Assembly: GCA_021776785.1 (NCBI GenBank)
Contig: JAJFFF010000016.1
Span: 1 to 64,000, forward strand
Source of the DNA: Planctomycetota bacterium
Lineage (GTDB): Bacteria; Planctomycetota; PLA2
Reading direction: 5' to 3'
Length of the DNA: 64,000 nucleotides
The notes under the pieces were generated by a model that was not told the DNA's origin, searched no databases, and worked only from the letters and a program-made list of their open reading frames with translations. Within the stretch, counting starts at the first letter, position 1, and each line of letters starts with the position of its first letter. Of the stretch, positions 43,681 to 52,205 are shown piece after piece. Made by a program: the position numbers and the translations under genes.

Positions 43681-44075
43681 CCAACCGGCCAGGACGGGCC
43701 CGGCCGGGGACGGGACCGGCCGGGGACGGGACCACTTCTCGCTCACGCCCGGCATAATCGATTGTCAAAAATAGTGTTATGGCGACGGGCTGCGGGATTT
43801 CTCGCGCATTTTTGGTCCGGCTCGGCCAACGCTCGACGCGTGAAAACAGACGTGTATGGGCTCGTACGGTCGTTCTGCAGGCGATTAGCGCCTCGCGCGC
43901 AATTCCGGCGACTCGATAAAAAACGCCAAAACTGCGCGAAAAATCCCGCACGCGCCCGTCATAAAGACAGCGTTCAAAATATCTTATGACGCCCCAGGGC
44001 GAGAAGTGGTCCCATCCCGGGGGGGCCCATCCCGGGGGTCCCGTCCCGGGTCCCGTCCCGGGGTCCCGTCCCGGG
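43681..44075. repeat. Foldback element 2 with GC-rich expanded ends
   Basis: The core element is 43728-44013: terminal repeats GGGACCACTTCTCGC (left 43728-43742, right 43999-44013). The inner repeat TGCGGGATTTCTCGCGCA is on the left (43791-43808), with its near-complement TGCGCGAAAAATCCCGCA on the right (43933-43950). Outside the termini GGGACGGGACC-type units are repeated on the left (43690-43730), and on the right their complements GGGTCCCGTCCC (to 44075). The whole is an imperfect palindrome of about 390 bp between two convergent genes. No gene inside. Confidence 0.75.
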
Positions 44076-44184
44076 TTGGTCCGTTTCCGGTTCGGGTTTG
44101 GGGTCTTTGGGTTCTTGTTTTGGGTTGGCGGTGAGGTTGGCTGTGCCTGCCCACCCCACCGCCGGTCGGAGGTTGTGGGCGGGC

Positions 44185-44532
44185 TTAGGCGAGTTGTTCG
44201 TGCAGTCCGCGCCGCACGATGCCGAGGCGTTTTAGCTTGTTGTAGATCGTCTTTTCGCACACGCCCAACGAGCGTGCGGTCGCGGCTTTGTTGCCACGGC
44301 AAGCTTTGAGAGTGTCGATCAGCGCTTGGCGCTCAATCTCTTCGAGCGTGCGGCCCGCAAGATTGTGCGCACGATCAAGGAACGTGACGCCCAACGGCCC
44401 GCCATCATTAGGGTCGGGATTGGGCATCGCCTCGTAACCAGCCTCGTTGAGGCTACGTCGCAGCGCATCGCGATCCAGGGCGTTAGCCCCGGACACGAGC
44501 ACCCGACCGCGAATGTTTCCGCGATTCAGCAT
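44185..44532 (-). CDS. Fis-type helix-turn-helix DNA-binding protein
   Basis: 115 residues. The C-terminal Fis domain (RTLEEIERQALIDTLKACRG, NKAATARSLGVCEKTIYNKL) is intact. The first 40 residues (RGRVLVSGANALDRDALRRSL) resemble the opening of a receiver-type domain but stop after the first helix, so this could be a shrunken response regulator. No ATPase. GGGGAAA precedes the start. The regulator is orphan: the foldback element lies downstream and a DUF2071 gene upstream. DNA target unknown. Confidence 0.8.
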   Translation of the reverse strand: MLNRGNIRGRVLVSGANALDRDALRRSLNEAGYEAMPNPDPNDGGPLGVTFLDRAHNLAGRTLEEIERQALIDTLKACRGNKAATARSLGVCEKTIYNKLKRLGIVRRGLHEQLA

Positions 44533-44634
44533 TTCTATTTCCCCTTCACTCTGTATATCGTCTGCGAACGGGGAAAACGTTTACGGTGCATTTATTACAG
44601 GGTGCTAACGCGCGTATCTGTGCGTGCCCAGGAA

Positions 44635-45333
44635 TCATGAAATTGGGCGTTGAAGGCCCCAGACGCGCACGTTGACGTGTTTTGAGAAATGCAACAGCGG
44701 AGGCTCGTCGGGAAGTGCAACAGGCGCGACGGTGTTGTGGGCGATCGATGCGGTTGCCGATTGCAACGGCCACGGGTCGTGAAGGATGTCGCCGCGCCAA
44801 AGCTGAGCGTGGGCGTCGCTCGCGTATAAGCAGTAGCGTTCGACCAACCAGTGGTCGAGGGACGAGTCGCGCGCGTGCCATACGGGACCGCAAGGCTCAT
44901 AGCGCGCCGCGAACTCGGCACGCGGCGCGCCGGCGTGGACTCGTGACGATTGATATCGAAACCCGTCGCGGTCCGGCACGATCGACATCGCGGCGTGAAA
45001 GTAAGGGAGATGAAACCAACGGCGCGCGGCCTTCACGGCCAGCGCGTTCGCGGCTTCTAGCGAAAAGAAGTAGACGCCGGGCTTGCCGCCGCCGCGCGGA
45101 CGCACGTAGGTGCGCACGTTCAGTTCGGGGAATGCACTGGTTCCTGGAATCGGTGGGAGCCAACGCCAACGAATGCCGCGCATTCGAAACGGAATGACAC
45201 CGATCCAAGCCGAACCGTCAAACAGTTCCAGCTCCAGCGAGTCTGGAAGCAGCGCCGCAAGTTGGTCCGCCGGCACGCGCCAGTGCATGAAAAGCACATC
45301 GCACCATTGCTGCTTCATGATCCAAGGAGCCAC
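44635..45333 (-). CDS. DUF2071 (YqjF-like) protein
   Basis: 232 residues, the DUF2071 layout: HWRVPADQLAALLPDSLEL, GSAWIGVIPFRMRGIR, ELNVRTYVRPRG, PGVYFFSLEAANALAVKAA, and YFHAAMSIVP. The fold resembles acetoacetate decarboxylase. The GTG at 45333 is chosen because GAGGAG lies 9 bases before it; an ATG at 45318 is possible. It follows the nitroreductase gene by 3 bp, so the two are co-transcribed. Biochemical role unknown. Confidence 0.88.
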   Translation of the reverse strand: MAPWIMKQQWCDVLFMHWRVPADQLAALLPDSLELELFDGSAWIGVIPFRMRGIRWRWLPPIPGTSAFPELNVRTYVRPRGGGKPGVYFFSLEAANALAVKAARRWFHLPYFHAAMSIVPDRDGFRYQSSRVHAGAPRAEFAARYEPCGPVWHARDSSLDHWLVERYCLYASDAHAQLWRGDILHDPWPLQSATASIAHNTVAPVALPDEPPLLHFSKHVNVRVWGLQRPIS

Positions 45334-45336
45334 GCG

Positions 45337-46005
45337 TTACTGCTCCTCGTGCACCGTCATGATGGCGTCGAGCGGTTTGCGCCGAAGCGCTTCTTTGGGA
45401 ACGGTGCAATCGGGCGCCGGGAATCCGACCGGAATCACCATGTAGGGGCGCTCGTGGGCACCGCGACCGAGGAGGCCGGCCAAAAACCCCATCGGGCTGG
45501 GTGTGTGGGTCAGCGTCACCAAGCCGGCATGGTGCGCGGCGGCGAGCAAGAAACCCGTGGCGAGGCCAACGGATTCGGATGCGTAGTAGACCTGCGCGCC
45601 GTCGTCTTCCTTTGCGAGTTTGAAGACAACGATGACCCACGGCGCGATGTCGAGGTATTCCTTCACATCGTCGGTCCCGAGCGGCGCGAGATCGTCGAGC
45701 CAGCGTTTCGTGGCGCGGCGTTCATAAAACTCACGCTCCTCCCGTTCGGCGGCCGCGCGGATCTTGTTTTTGGTCGCGGCGTCGCTGACGCACACGAATC
45801 GCCACGGCTGCTTGTTCGCACCACTCGGCGCAGATCCGGCGGCGCGGATGATCCACTCGATCGTTGCGCGGCTGACCGGCTTATCGGAGAACATGCGAAC
45901 GCTGCGACGGCTCTTCATGCATTCAAAGAATGCGCGCGCGGACTCCTCAGGCGCACATCCGGGATCGAAACGCGGCGGAAGCGGCACGAACTCGGCTTCT
46001 TGCAT
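45337..46005 (-). CDS. Nitroreductase / iodotyrosine-deiodinase-like flavoprotein
   Basis: 222 residues. The FMN-binding pattern SRRSVRMFSDKPV, AAGSAPSGANKQPWRFV and the late GFLLAAAHHAGLVTLTHTPS places it in the nitroreductase family; the APSGANKQPW segment and the FYERRATKRWLDD lid resemble iodotyrosine deiodinase-like members. It reduces a small molecule with NAD(P)H. The start at 46005 gives MQEAEFV; a longer frame upstream is open but not supported. DUF2071 follows in the operon. Confidence 0.85.
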   Translation of the reverse strand: MQEAEFVPLPPRFDPGCAPEESARAFFECMKSRRSVRMFSDKPVSRATIEWIIRAAGSAPSGANKQPWRFVCVSDAATKNKIRAAAEREEREFYERRATKRWLDDLAPLGTDDVKEYLDIAPWVIVVFKLAKEDDGAQVYYASESVGLATGFLLAAAHHAGLVTLTHTPSPMGFLAGLLGRGAHERPYMVIPVGFPAPDCTVPKEALRRKPLDAIMTVHEEQ

Positions 46006-46136
46006 GCCGCTACGATAAAAGCTCACATCGCCAAGCGCGAGGATGCGTTCGCGGCGCGATTGCTGCTGGTTGCGGCCCGACGGGAGCGCGCGATCCGCCA
46101 CCAAGAAGATGGCAAGCGCGCTAGAATCGGCGCGTT

Positions 46137-47240
46137 GTGAGTTGGATTCGTGCCACCTATCGCGTCTGGGCGTCCGCCGAAGAAGTAGCGGCCGTCGCGC
46201 GTCAGATTGCCGTCGAGCAAACCGTCGAAGTCCCCGATGCGCTGATTGACGAAACGATCGAGGCCGAGTTCGTCGCGGACGTTACAGCGGTGCACCGCAC
46301 ACCGGAGGGCAACGCCTCCGATGTCGTGCTCGACTACCGAAGCGAGCTTGCGTGCGGTCATCTGAACCAACTGATCAACCTCGTTTTCGGCAACGTGTCG
46401 CTTCGCTCCGACACGCGGCTGATTGACCTGGAGCTTCCGGCGGACGTCTTGTCGCAGTTTCCGGGGCCGAACTACGGTGTTGCCGGACTGCGCGAGCTCC
46501 TGACGGCGCATGATCGCCCCTTGCTGGCGACGGCGCTCAAACCACGCGGCCGATCGAACGCCGAGTTCGCCGCGATGGCGGGCGAGTTTGCGGCGGCGGG
46601 AGGCGATTTGGTCAAGGATGACCACAACCTCGTGGATCGAGACCTCGCGTCGTTTCGCGACCGCGTGGTTCGCTGCCAAGAGGCTGTCACAAACGCGAAC
46701 GAACGATCCGGCAACCGCGCGCTCTACATCCCACATCTGATGGCGCGCGCGGATCAACTCGACGCGGCTGCAGCGATCGTGCAGGATGCCGGCGTGCGCG
46801 GCGTCATGGTCGCGCCGTACTTGCTTGGCCTCGACTGGGTGCGCGCGTTCGCGGTGCGATCGGGGCTCTTGATTCTCGCCCACCCGACGTTTACGGGCTC
46901 CTTGTTTGCCGGTTCGCGGCATGGCATCCAAAAGTCGCTCGCATTGGGAACGTTGTTGCGGCTCGCCGGCGTCGACGTTTCGGTGTTTACAAACCACGGC
47001 GGGCGGTTTCAGTTCACGCGCGCCGAGTGCCTGGATCTCGCGGAGAGACTGCGGGCGCCCCTTGGATCTCTCGCACCCGCGTGGCCGTCGCCGGCCGGCG
47101 GAATGACGCTGGATCGCATGGGAGACCTGGTGCGCGACTACGGAAACGACAGCGTGATGTTGATCGGCGGGGCGCTTTTGACGCACGGGACGAGCATCTA
47201 TGACGCGACACGCGCATTTCGTGCGGTGTTGGATCGGTAG
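46137..47240 (+). CDS. RuBisCO-like protein (RuBisCO large-subunit superfamily, form IV)
   Basis: 367 residues from a GTG. The superfamily is clear: FPGPNYGVAGLRELL (110-123), ATALKPRG (Lys135), GGDLVKDDHNL (Lys160, Asp161-162), AHPTFTG (His249), NHGGRF, and the phosphate-binding AGGMTLDRMGDLV plus GNDSVMLIGGALLTH. KDDE, needed for carbamate-metal binding in true RuBisCO, reads KDDH here, and KPKLG reads KPRGR. So it is unlikely to fix CO2. RuBisCO-like proteins act as enolases or isomerases in sulfur or methylthio metabolism; nothing nearby proves this. Confidence 0.88.
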   Translation: MSWIRATYRVWASAEEVAAVARQIAVEQTVEVPDALIDETIEAEFVADVTAVHRTPEGNASDVVLDYRSELACGHLNQLINLVFGNVSLRSDTRLIDLELPADVLSQFPGPNYGVAGLRELLTAHDRPLLATALKPRGRSNAEFAAMAGEFAAAGGDLVKDDHNLVDRDLASFRDRVVRCQEAVTNANERSGNRALYIPHLMARADQLDAAAAIVQDAGVRGVMVAPYLLGLDWVRAFAVRSGLLILAHPTFTGSLFAGSRHGIQKSLALGTLLRLAGVDVSVFTNHGGRFQFTRAECLDLAERLRAPLGSLAPAWPSPAGGMTLDRMGDLVRDYGNDSVMLIGGALLTHGTSIYDATRAFRAVLDR

Positions 47241-47279
47241 CGCCCATCGCCGCGCGCCGTTCGGCAAGTTGTGCCTACA

Positions 47280-49163
47280 ATGTCGCTCGTGATGCGCCTC
47301 CTCTCGATTTTTTCGATCGTCCTACTGTGTCTTTGGCCCGCAGGAACCGCAAGCGCCGCCAAGCCGAAGCCGCTGGTCGTTGCGTTCGTCGGGCCGCGAA
47401 CGGGGCCGTTGGCGCCTTGGGCGAGCGAGTACCTGGAAGGGGTGCGCCAGTCGTCGGACGCTTGGAGTGGCTCGCCGGCGTTGGAGGGGCGCCCCATCTC
47501 GATTGTCGAATTCGATGATGGGGATGACCCGACGCTGTACAAAAAGTTGTCCCTCAAACTCAAGAAGGTGAAGCCGATCGCGATTGTCGGCGTGACCTCG
47601 GGTCGCTGCATGAGCGAGTTGGTAAAGATGGCGCGGAAGCGCAAGACTCCGCTGCTGATGCCGACCATTTGGGAGCCGACATACACCCTTAGCCCCAAAG
47701 ATGTTTTGGTCCACGTGAGCGAGGGCAACGTCCAGTTGGCGATCGAGTCCGCGCAATACGTCATGCGCCCGTTCAAGGCGAAGAAGATGGCGATTCTCCA
47801 TGACGAGTCAGCGCCGTCGCTTCACTTTGCGCAAGCGATGTCGCGCAACATTCCGCGGCTCATTCACAACGCAGGGCTCCATGAGGTGCCTGCCGAACTC
47901 GCGGGTTGTCGTGACCTGCTGCAACGACTCGCGGCGAAGGACTTAGTTGAGTCGGTATTCCTTTGTTGCGATGCCGCGCGCGCGCATCGGCTCGCGGTGG
48001 CCGCGCAGTCTCTCCAGGACAAGGCGCCGCGGCTCTTGTTTGGCGATGGGTTGGCGACACAGGAGAACCTAAAGGCGGCGCCGGCGTCCGCTCGATTTAT
48101 CGAGGGCACGATTCCTCAGTTCGAGAGCGGGTCGATCAAGCGTTTTCGCAAGGTGCGCGCCAAGAAGAAACTGCCGGCGTCGCCTAACGCGGAGCGCGGT
48201 TTTTGTACGCATGAACTTCTCGTTGCCGGTTTGCGCCGCAATAAGCTGGAAACGAAGCAGTTGACATCGCAGATTCGTCGGGAACCGTACAAGCTGTACC
48301 GTGACGCACCGCTGTTTAGCGAATGGGGTCAGGCGCGCAACTTCGAATACTTTCTCTACGAAGTCAAAGATGGCGTGGCGCGGCGCTCTGAGCCGCTTTA
48401 CCTGTGGGCGCACACCGGCGGTGTTCTGCTGCGCTACAGGGATCCGAAGACGTTTCAGAACCAACCGCACAACATCGCCGTCGTTCTCACTTGGGGCAAC
48501 GAGAAACAGCAGACGATCGTTCAAGACCTCAAGCGGCTCGGCCTCAACAGTAGTGGGTACGAAGGCGCGATGGACGAGTGGGTCAAAGACGAGCTCCTAG
48601 CGCGCTGTCTCATGTGGCTCAATCGCATGTATTGGCGCAATGCCGACGGCACCGAGATCCCGGGCGTGAGTTTTGACATTACGTTCGGACTTAATGTTCC
48701 GCATGGCGCAAAGATGCACAAGGTGTGGATCGTCACGATTGCTGGCGACGACAAGGAAGCGGGTGGGCGCGCGTTTCCGCCGAACCGTGCGTTTACCTAT
48801 TCCACGTTCTTGGAGCGCACGATGTACCGCAAGCATGCGCTTAAGCCGAAGCTGAGTCACACCGACTTGCAGTACTTCAATGGGCGCTACGTCTGGGGTA
48901 CGAAGCTCGAGCAAAACCTCCGCCACGACACGATCCGAAGTCTCATCGATGGATACGCCGGCGCGATGGCGCTTACGACCGCCCACGAGTGTGGTCATCT
49001 GGGCGGACTTGGGCACGATCAAGTCACGCCGCGCAGCCTCATGAACGTCGTGGACGCCGTCGGGCTCCAACCCGGCGCCGCCGAGTGGATTCCCGACCAC
49101 GTCAACACGCTTGAAAAACTCCTCAAGCGCGTCCCACCCCCCGGCAAACGCCGCAAACGCTAA
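47280..49163 (+). CDS. Exported fusion: periplasmic binding protein plus C-terminal metzincin-type domain
   Basis: 627 residues with a signal peptide (1-26). Residues about 30-350 follow the Leu/Ile/Val-type binding-protein fold: PLVVAFVGPRTGPLAPWASE, GRPISIVEFDDGDDPTLY, PIAIVGVTSGRCMSELVKM, MAILHDESAPSLHFA, LFGDGLATQ. The last 180 residues are different: a long beta-rich lead (SFDITFGLNVPHGAKMHKVW) then TTAHECGHLGGLGHDQ, an exact HExxHxxGxxH zinc signature (569-579), followed by Met588 in SLMNVV, as in a Met-turn. Known: such motifs define metzincin proteases. A binding protein joined to a protease is unusual. Start Met47280 or 47292; both give a signal peptide. Confidence 0.78.
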   Translation: MSLVMRLLSIFSIVLLCLWPAGTASAAKPKPLVVAFVGPRTGPLAPWASEYLEGVRQSSDAWSGSPALEGRPISIVEFDDGDDPTLYKKLSLKLKKVKPIAIVGVTSGRCMSELVKMARKRKTPLLMPTIWEPTYTLSPKDVLVHVSEGNVQLAIESAQYVMRPFKAKKMAILHDESAPSLHFAQAMSRNIPRLIHNAGLHEVPAELAGCRDLLQRLAAKDLVESVFLCCDAARAHRLAVAAQSLQDKAPRLLFGDGLATQENLKAAPASARFIEGTIPQFESGSIKRFRKVRAKKKLPASPNAERGFCTHELLVAGLRRNKLETKQLTSQIRREPYKLYRDAPLFSEWGQARNFEYFLYEVKDGVARRSEPLYLWAHTGGVLLRYRDPKTFQNQPHNIAVVLTWGNEKQQTIVQDLKRLGLNSSGYEGAMDEWVKDELLARCLMWLNRMYWRNADGTEIPGVSFDITFGLNVPHGAKMHKVWIVTIAGDDKEAGGRAFPPNRAFTYSTFLERTMYRKHALKPKLSHTDLQYFNGRYVWGTKLEQNLRHDTIRSLIDGYAGAMALTTAHECGHLGGLGHDQVTPRSLMNVVDAVGLQPGAAEWIPDHVNTLEKLLKRVPPPGKRRKR

Positions 49164-49201
49164 AAACCAAAAGCGCATACCAAAATCCAAACTCCGCGCA
49201 C

Positions 49202-49478
49202 GCAATGCGGTACCGCGCAATGCGGTACCGGGTTCGCTTGTGTGCAGCTATAAGCGCTTTATTGAAAGTGGTTTACGAGGTCCGACTGCGGCAATTTTGG
49301 CGCACTTTTGGGCCGTCGCAGGACGCGAATCCCTCGAATGCGGGGAAGGGGCGGGTGAAACGGCCCCACGATCGCCGAAAGTGCGACAAAATTGCCGCAC
49401 CTAGCGCGTGTAAGTGGTTGAAAAAAAATAACTTACGACCGAAAAAATCCAACCCAGTACCGCATTGCCGGTTTTTTT
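49202..49478. repeat. Foldback element 3 with terminal T-run
   Basis: Termini GCAATGCGGTACCGGGTT (49217-49234) and its complement with one mismatch (49451-49468); an extra half copy GCAATGCGGTACCGC lies at 49202-49216. Inner inverted repeat TGCGGCAATTTTGGCGCA (left from 49287) and TGCGACAAAATTGCCGCA (right, to 49399). The inner motif is 15/18 identical to that of elements 1 and 2. A run of nine T directly follows (49472-49480), so for the fusion gene on the plus strand the element could act as a terminator. No gene inside. Confidence 0.75.
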
Positions 49479-51683
49479 TTAGGCTTCTAGGGCTGCGTCT
49501 CCGGCGCTTCTTACGAGGACGGCGGTCCCGAGGTCTGCCATCAGATGCTCCATGCGCTCAACGAACTGTTCGTTGTCTTCTTGGGGCGGGGGCTGGAATC
49601 CAAGGAAGACCACAGCCGAATCTCTGGAAGTTTCGCGGATCGTCTCGATCGGGTTGGCGGAAACAATGATCGTGGGGGTCGCGGGAATGCGGGCATCGCG
49701 GATGAGCTGGGCGAGGTGGCGCGTTGCTTCGTCGCGACCGCCTTCGTTTTGGATCGTGCGGAGGAGCCGGATCCGACGTCCGCGCCAAGCGGAGTTTTGT
49801 ACGAGCAGGTGCGCGAGAAGCAACATCAGCTGTCCGTTTTCCTTGCCGCGCCACCACACGTCGATCGGCCCCGGCGGGGACGCCCACGGATCGTCTTCGA
49901 ACTCGCGCGACCGAACCAGAATGGCGCTGCGATCCAACGAACAGACCGTGCGGACGGTATCGCAGAATGACTCGATGCGTTCGGGGTCGCTGGACCAGCC
50001 GATCAAGACGACGTTGGGGCGCAGCATCCCGATTCCGTAGCACTGGACGAGCGCTTCGATGCCGAGCTCGAGCGTGGGCGAAACGAGGACCGCGGGAAAC
50101 GCCTCGAGCTCCTGGTCTTGAATGAAACTGCGTAGCACCTGCTCTTGTTTGGAGCGGCGCTGGATGTGTTGCCCGATATCGCCTTGGATGATCTGGGCAA
50201 GCGTGAGGATGCCGCGGCCGCCGGTAAGCCAATGACCCATCGCCGCGAGGCGCGTGCGGGTCCAAGCGCGGCCCGACAAGGCGAGGATCGACGGCCGCCA
50301 GTTTTTCGGGTGATACTCGGCGTCCTCGAGTCGCAACAAGTTTTTGCGCGCGCGGGCGAACGTCGTCCCACCGTGAACGTCACCCCAGCTAGCCGTCACT
50401 TCGCGGTGCTCGATGTACGCGTGCAAGATCAACATCGAGACAATCGAAACGAGCGCCCACATCGGCGACACCAGGATCATGACGGCGCCGCAGCCGACCG
50501 CACCGAGCAACGCCGTCGACCAATGGCAGAAGCGAAACGTCGGGCGATAGCTCGGGTTGTTTGTGATGGCTTCATAAAACGTGGCGAGGTTTAAGTACCC
50601 GTACGTGATCATGAAAAACATCGTGATGATCGGCGCAATGGCGTTGAGGTCGCCGAGGAGGATGCCGAACTGCGCGAGAATGGCGGTCATGACGATGGCG
50701 CGCCGCGGCTCCTGCGACGGCCCGCTACCCGCTCCAAAGTAGTTGAGACGCTTAAAGATCTCATCCCGCGCGAGCGCCTGCAGGATGCGAGGCGCACCCA
50801 TCATGGAGCCAAGCGCGCTCGAGAGCGTCGCCGCGAAAACGCCCGCCGCGATCAGCCAGGGGATCCACGCGACGCGACTGACGACCATATTGTCGGTCTG
50901 CAGCGTGGCGCGATCGGTCGCCGCGCCAAGAACCAAGCCCATCGCCAGATACACGACCGCCGTAAACCCAATCGCGCCGAGCGTCCCGCGAGGAATGGCC
51001 CGCCCGGGATTGCGCAGGTCCCCCGACATGTTCGCGCCCGCCATGACCCCTGTCGCGGCGGGAAAGAACAAGGCGAACATCGTGAAGAAACTCTCCTTCG
51101 TGCCGTAGCCCGACGAGAGATTCTCACGCAGCGTATCCATCGATGCGACGCGTCCCGCTCCCACAAAGAACGAAACGAGCGACAAAACGAGCAGCGCCAA
51201 AATGCCGTACTGCAACTTGATCGTCCAGCCCGCGCCGATAAACACGGAGCCGAATACAACCAAGTTGACAATCGTGGCGACGACGGTGGGGTCGATGCCG
51301 AGATTGGGAAATGTACCGAGCAGCGCTTCGGTAAATCCGATCACGTACATGGCGACCGACACGGCCTGCGCGACAAAGAACACGAGTCCGATCGAGCCGC
51401 CGAATTCGACGCCGAGACTGCGGCTGATCAAAAAGTAGGCGCCGCCGCCCTTCACGCGCGTGTTGGTTGCAATAGCCGACAGGCTCAACGCGGTGAGTGT
51501 CGTGATGACTTTCGAGAGCGCCACGATCATGAGCGCGGCCATCACGCCCGCGTAACCGATGACCTGGCCAAAGCGCAGGAACATGATCACGCCAAGAATC
51601 GTCAGCGTGCACGGCGTAAAAACGCCGCCAAACACGCCGAAACGACCCGGCGGCGACTCGTGGTGGTTCTCTTGTTGGCTCAA
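49479..51683 (-). CDS. Amino acid permease / cation-chloride cotransporter-like membrane protein
   Basis: 734 residues. The N-terminal half has about 12 helices with the opening FGVFGGVFTPCTLTILGVIMF and FLRFGQVIGYAGVMAALMIV, GGAYFLISRSLGVEFGGSIG and GANMSGDLRNPGRAIPRGTL, which matches the cation-chloride cotransporter group (SLC12-like). The C-terminal 280 residues are cytoplasmic with SLC12-C-like segments (NVVLIGWSSDPERIESF, VDVWWRGKENGQLMLLL). Substrate ions are not certain. Its stop lies one base after the foldback T-run, so the two convergent genes end almost on the element. Confidence 0.82.
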   Translation of the reverse strand: MSQQENHHESPPGRFGVFGGVFTPCTLTILGVIMFLRFGQVIGYAGVMAALMIVALSKVITTLTALSLSAIATNTRVKGGGAYFLISRSLGVEFGGSIGLVFFVAQAVSVAMYVIGFTEALLGTFPNLGIDPTVVATIVNLVVFGSVFIGAGWTIKLQYGILALLVLSLVSFFVGAGRVASMDTLRENLSSGYGTKESFFTMFALFFPAATGVMAGANMSGDLRNPGRAIPRGTLGAIGFTAVVYLAMGLVLGAATDRATLQTDNMVVSRVAWIPWLIAAGVFAATLSSALGSMMGAPRILQALARDEIFKRLNYFGAGSGPSQEPRRAIVMTAILAQFGILLGDLNAIAPIITMFFMITYGYLNLATFYEAITNNPSYRPTFRFCHWSTALLGAVGCGAVMILVSPMWALVSIVSMLILHAYIEHREVTASWGDVHGGTTFARARKNLLRLEDAEYHPKNWRPSILALSGRAWTRTRLAAMGHWLTGGRGILTLAQIIQGDIGQHIQRRSKQEQVLRSFIQDQELEAFPAVLVSPTLELGIEALVQCYGIGMLRPNVVLIGWSSDPERIESFCDTVRTVCSLDRSAILVRSREFEDDPWASPPGPIDVWWRGKENGQLMLLLAHLLVQNSAWRGRRIRLLRTIQNEGGRDEATRHLAQLIRDARIPATPTIIVSANPIETIRETSRDSAVVFLGFQPPPQEDNEQFVERMEHLMADLGTAVLVRSAGDAALEA

Positions 51684-52205
51684 CGCTGAAGATTCCGGAT
51701 GCGCACTCTAATCTGCTCGCGCATAAAGGTCGAAGACCGCGCGAGCCGGCGGCCGCGCGCCACGCCGAATGCGCGCGAGAACGCGCCTGTCGCGATGCGC
51801 CAGCATGAGCACGCCCCACCCTCGATGTCCAGCACGCGCCTATCCTAAGGCGCGCCACCCGCGAACCCGAGGTTGCGCCCAACGACAGTTGCCGATCGAC
51901 CGCCAGAGAAAGGCACCAGAGGAAACGCGAGGCGGCGGAAGACCGAAGACGTCACGGAAAACCCCAAGGAAAACGTCGGCCAGAGGAAGACGAACGATGT
52001 CAGGAAAGCGTCAGGCAGCGAAGAACGACGACGCCAGAGGCAAGGTGGGTCCGAGGGTAGAGGGCATACGGGGTTGGACGCCGAGGGTCGCGTGTCCGTG
52101 GTCCCGTAACGAAACGCGGTCCGTTCATGCCGACCACCTCGCCCGCCGAGTTGGACAACGCCTCGTCGCCGCGTGTGGAGAGCGCAGGCAGGGGTTTCGT
52201 TCGCC
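51684..52205. other. Intergenic, about 520 bp, no gene seen
   Basis: Purine-rich on the plus strand with many GACG/GAAG blocks; no frame is coding-like. It holds a weak echo of the hairpin-repeat tail (GCCAGAGGCAAGG at about 52033), but no hairpin, so I do not call a copy here. The promoter of the cotransporter gene should be near 51700. Confidence 0.4.

Noticed and set aside
43974-44159. Pro/Gly-rich small protein over the GC-rich repeats
   Set aside because: It is a translation of GGGTCCCGTCCC repeats and has no start signal.
46137-47240. Carbon-fixing RuBisCO
   Set aside because: KDDE reads KDDH and the KPKLG loop is changed; no phosphoribulokinase or small subunit is near.
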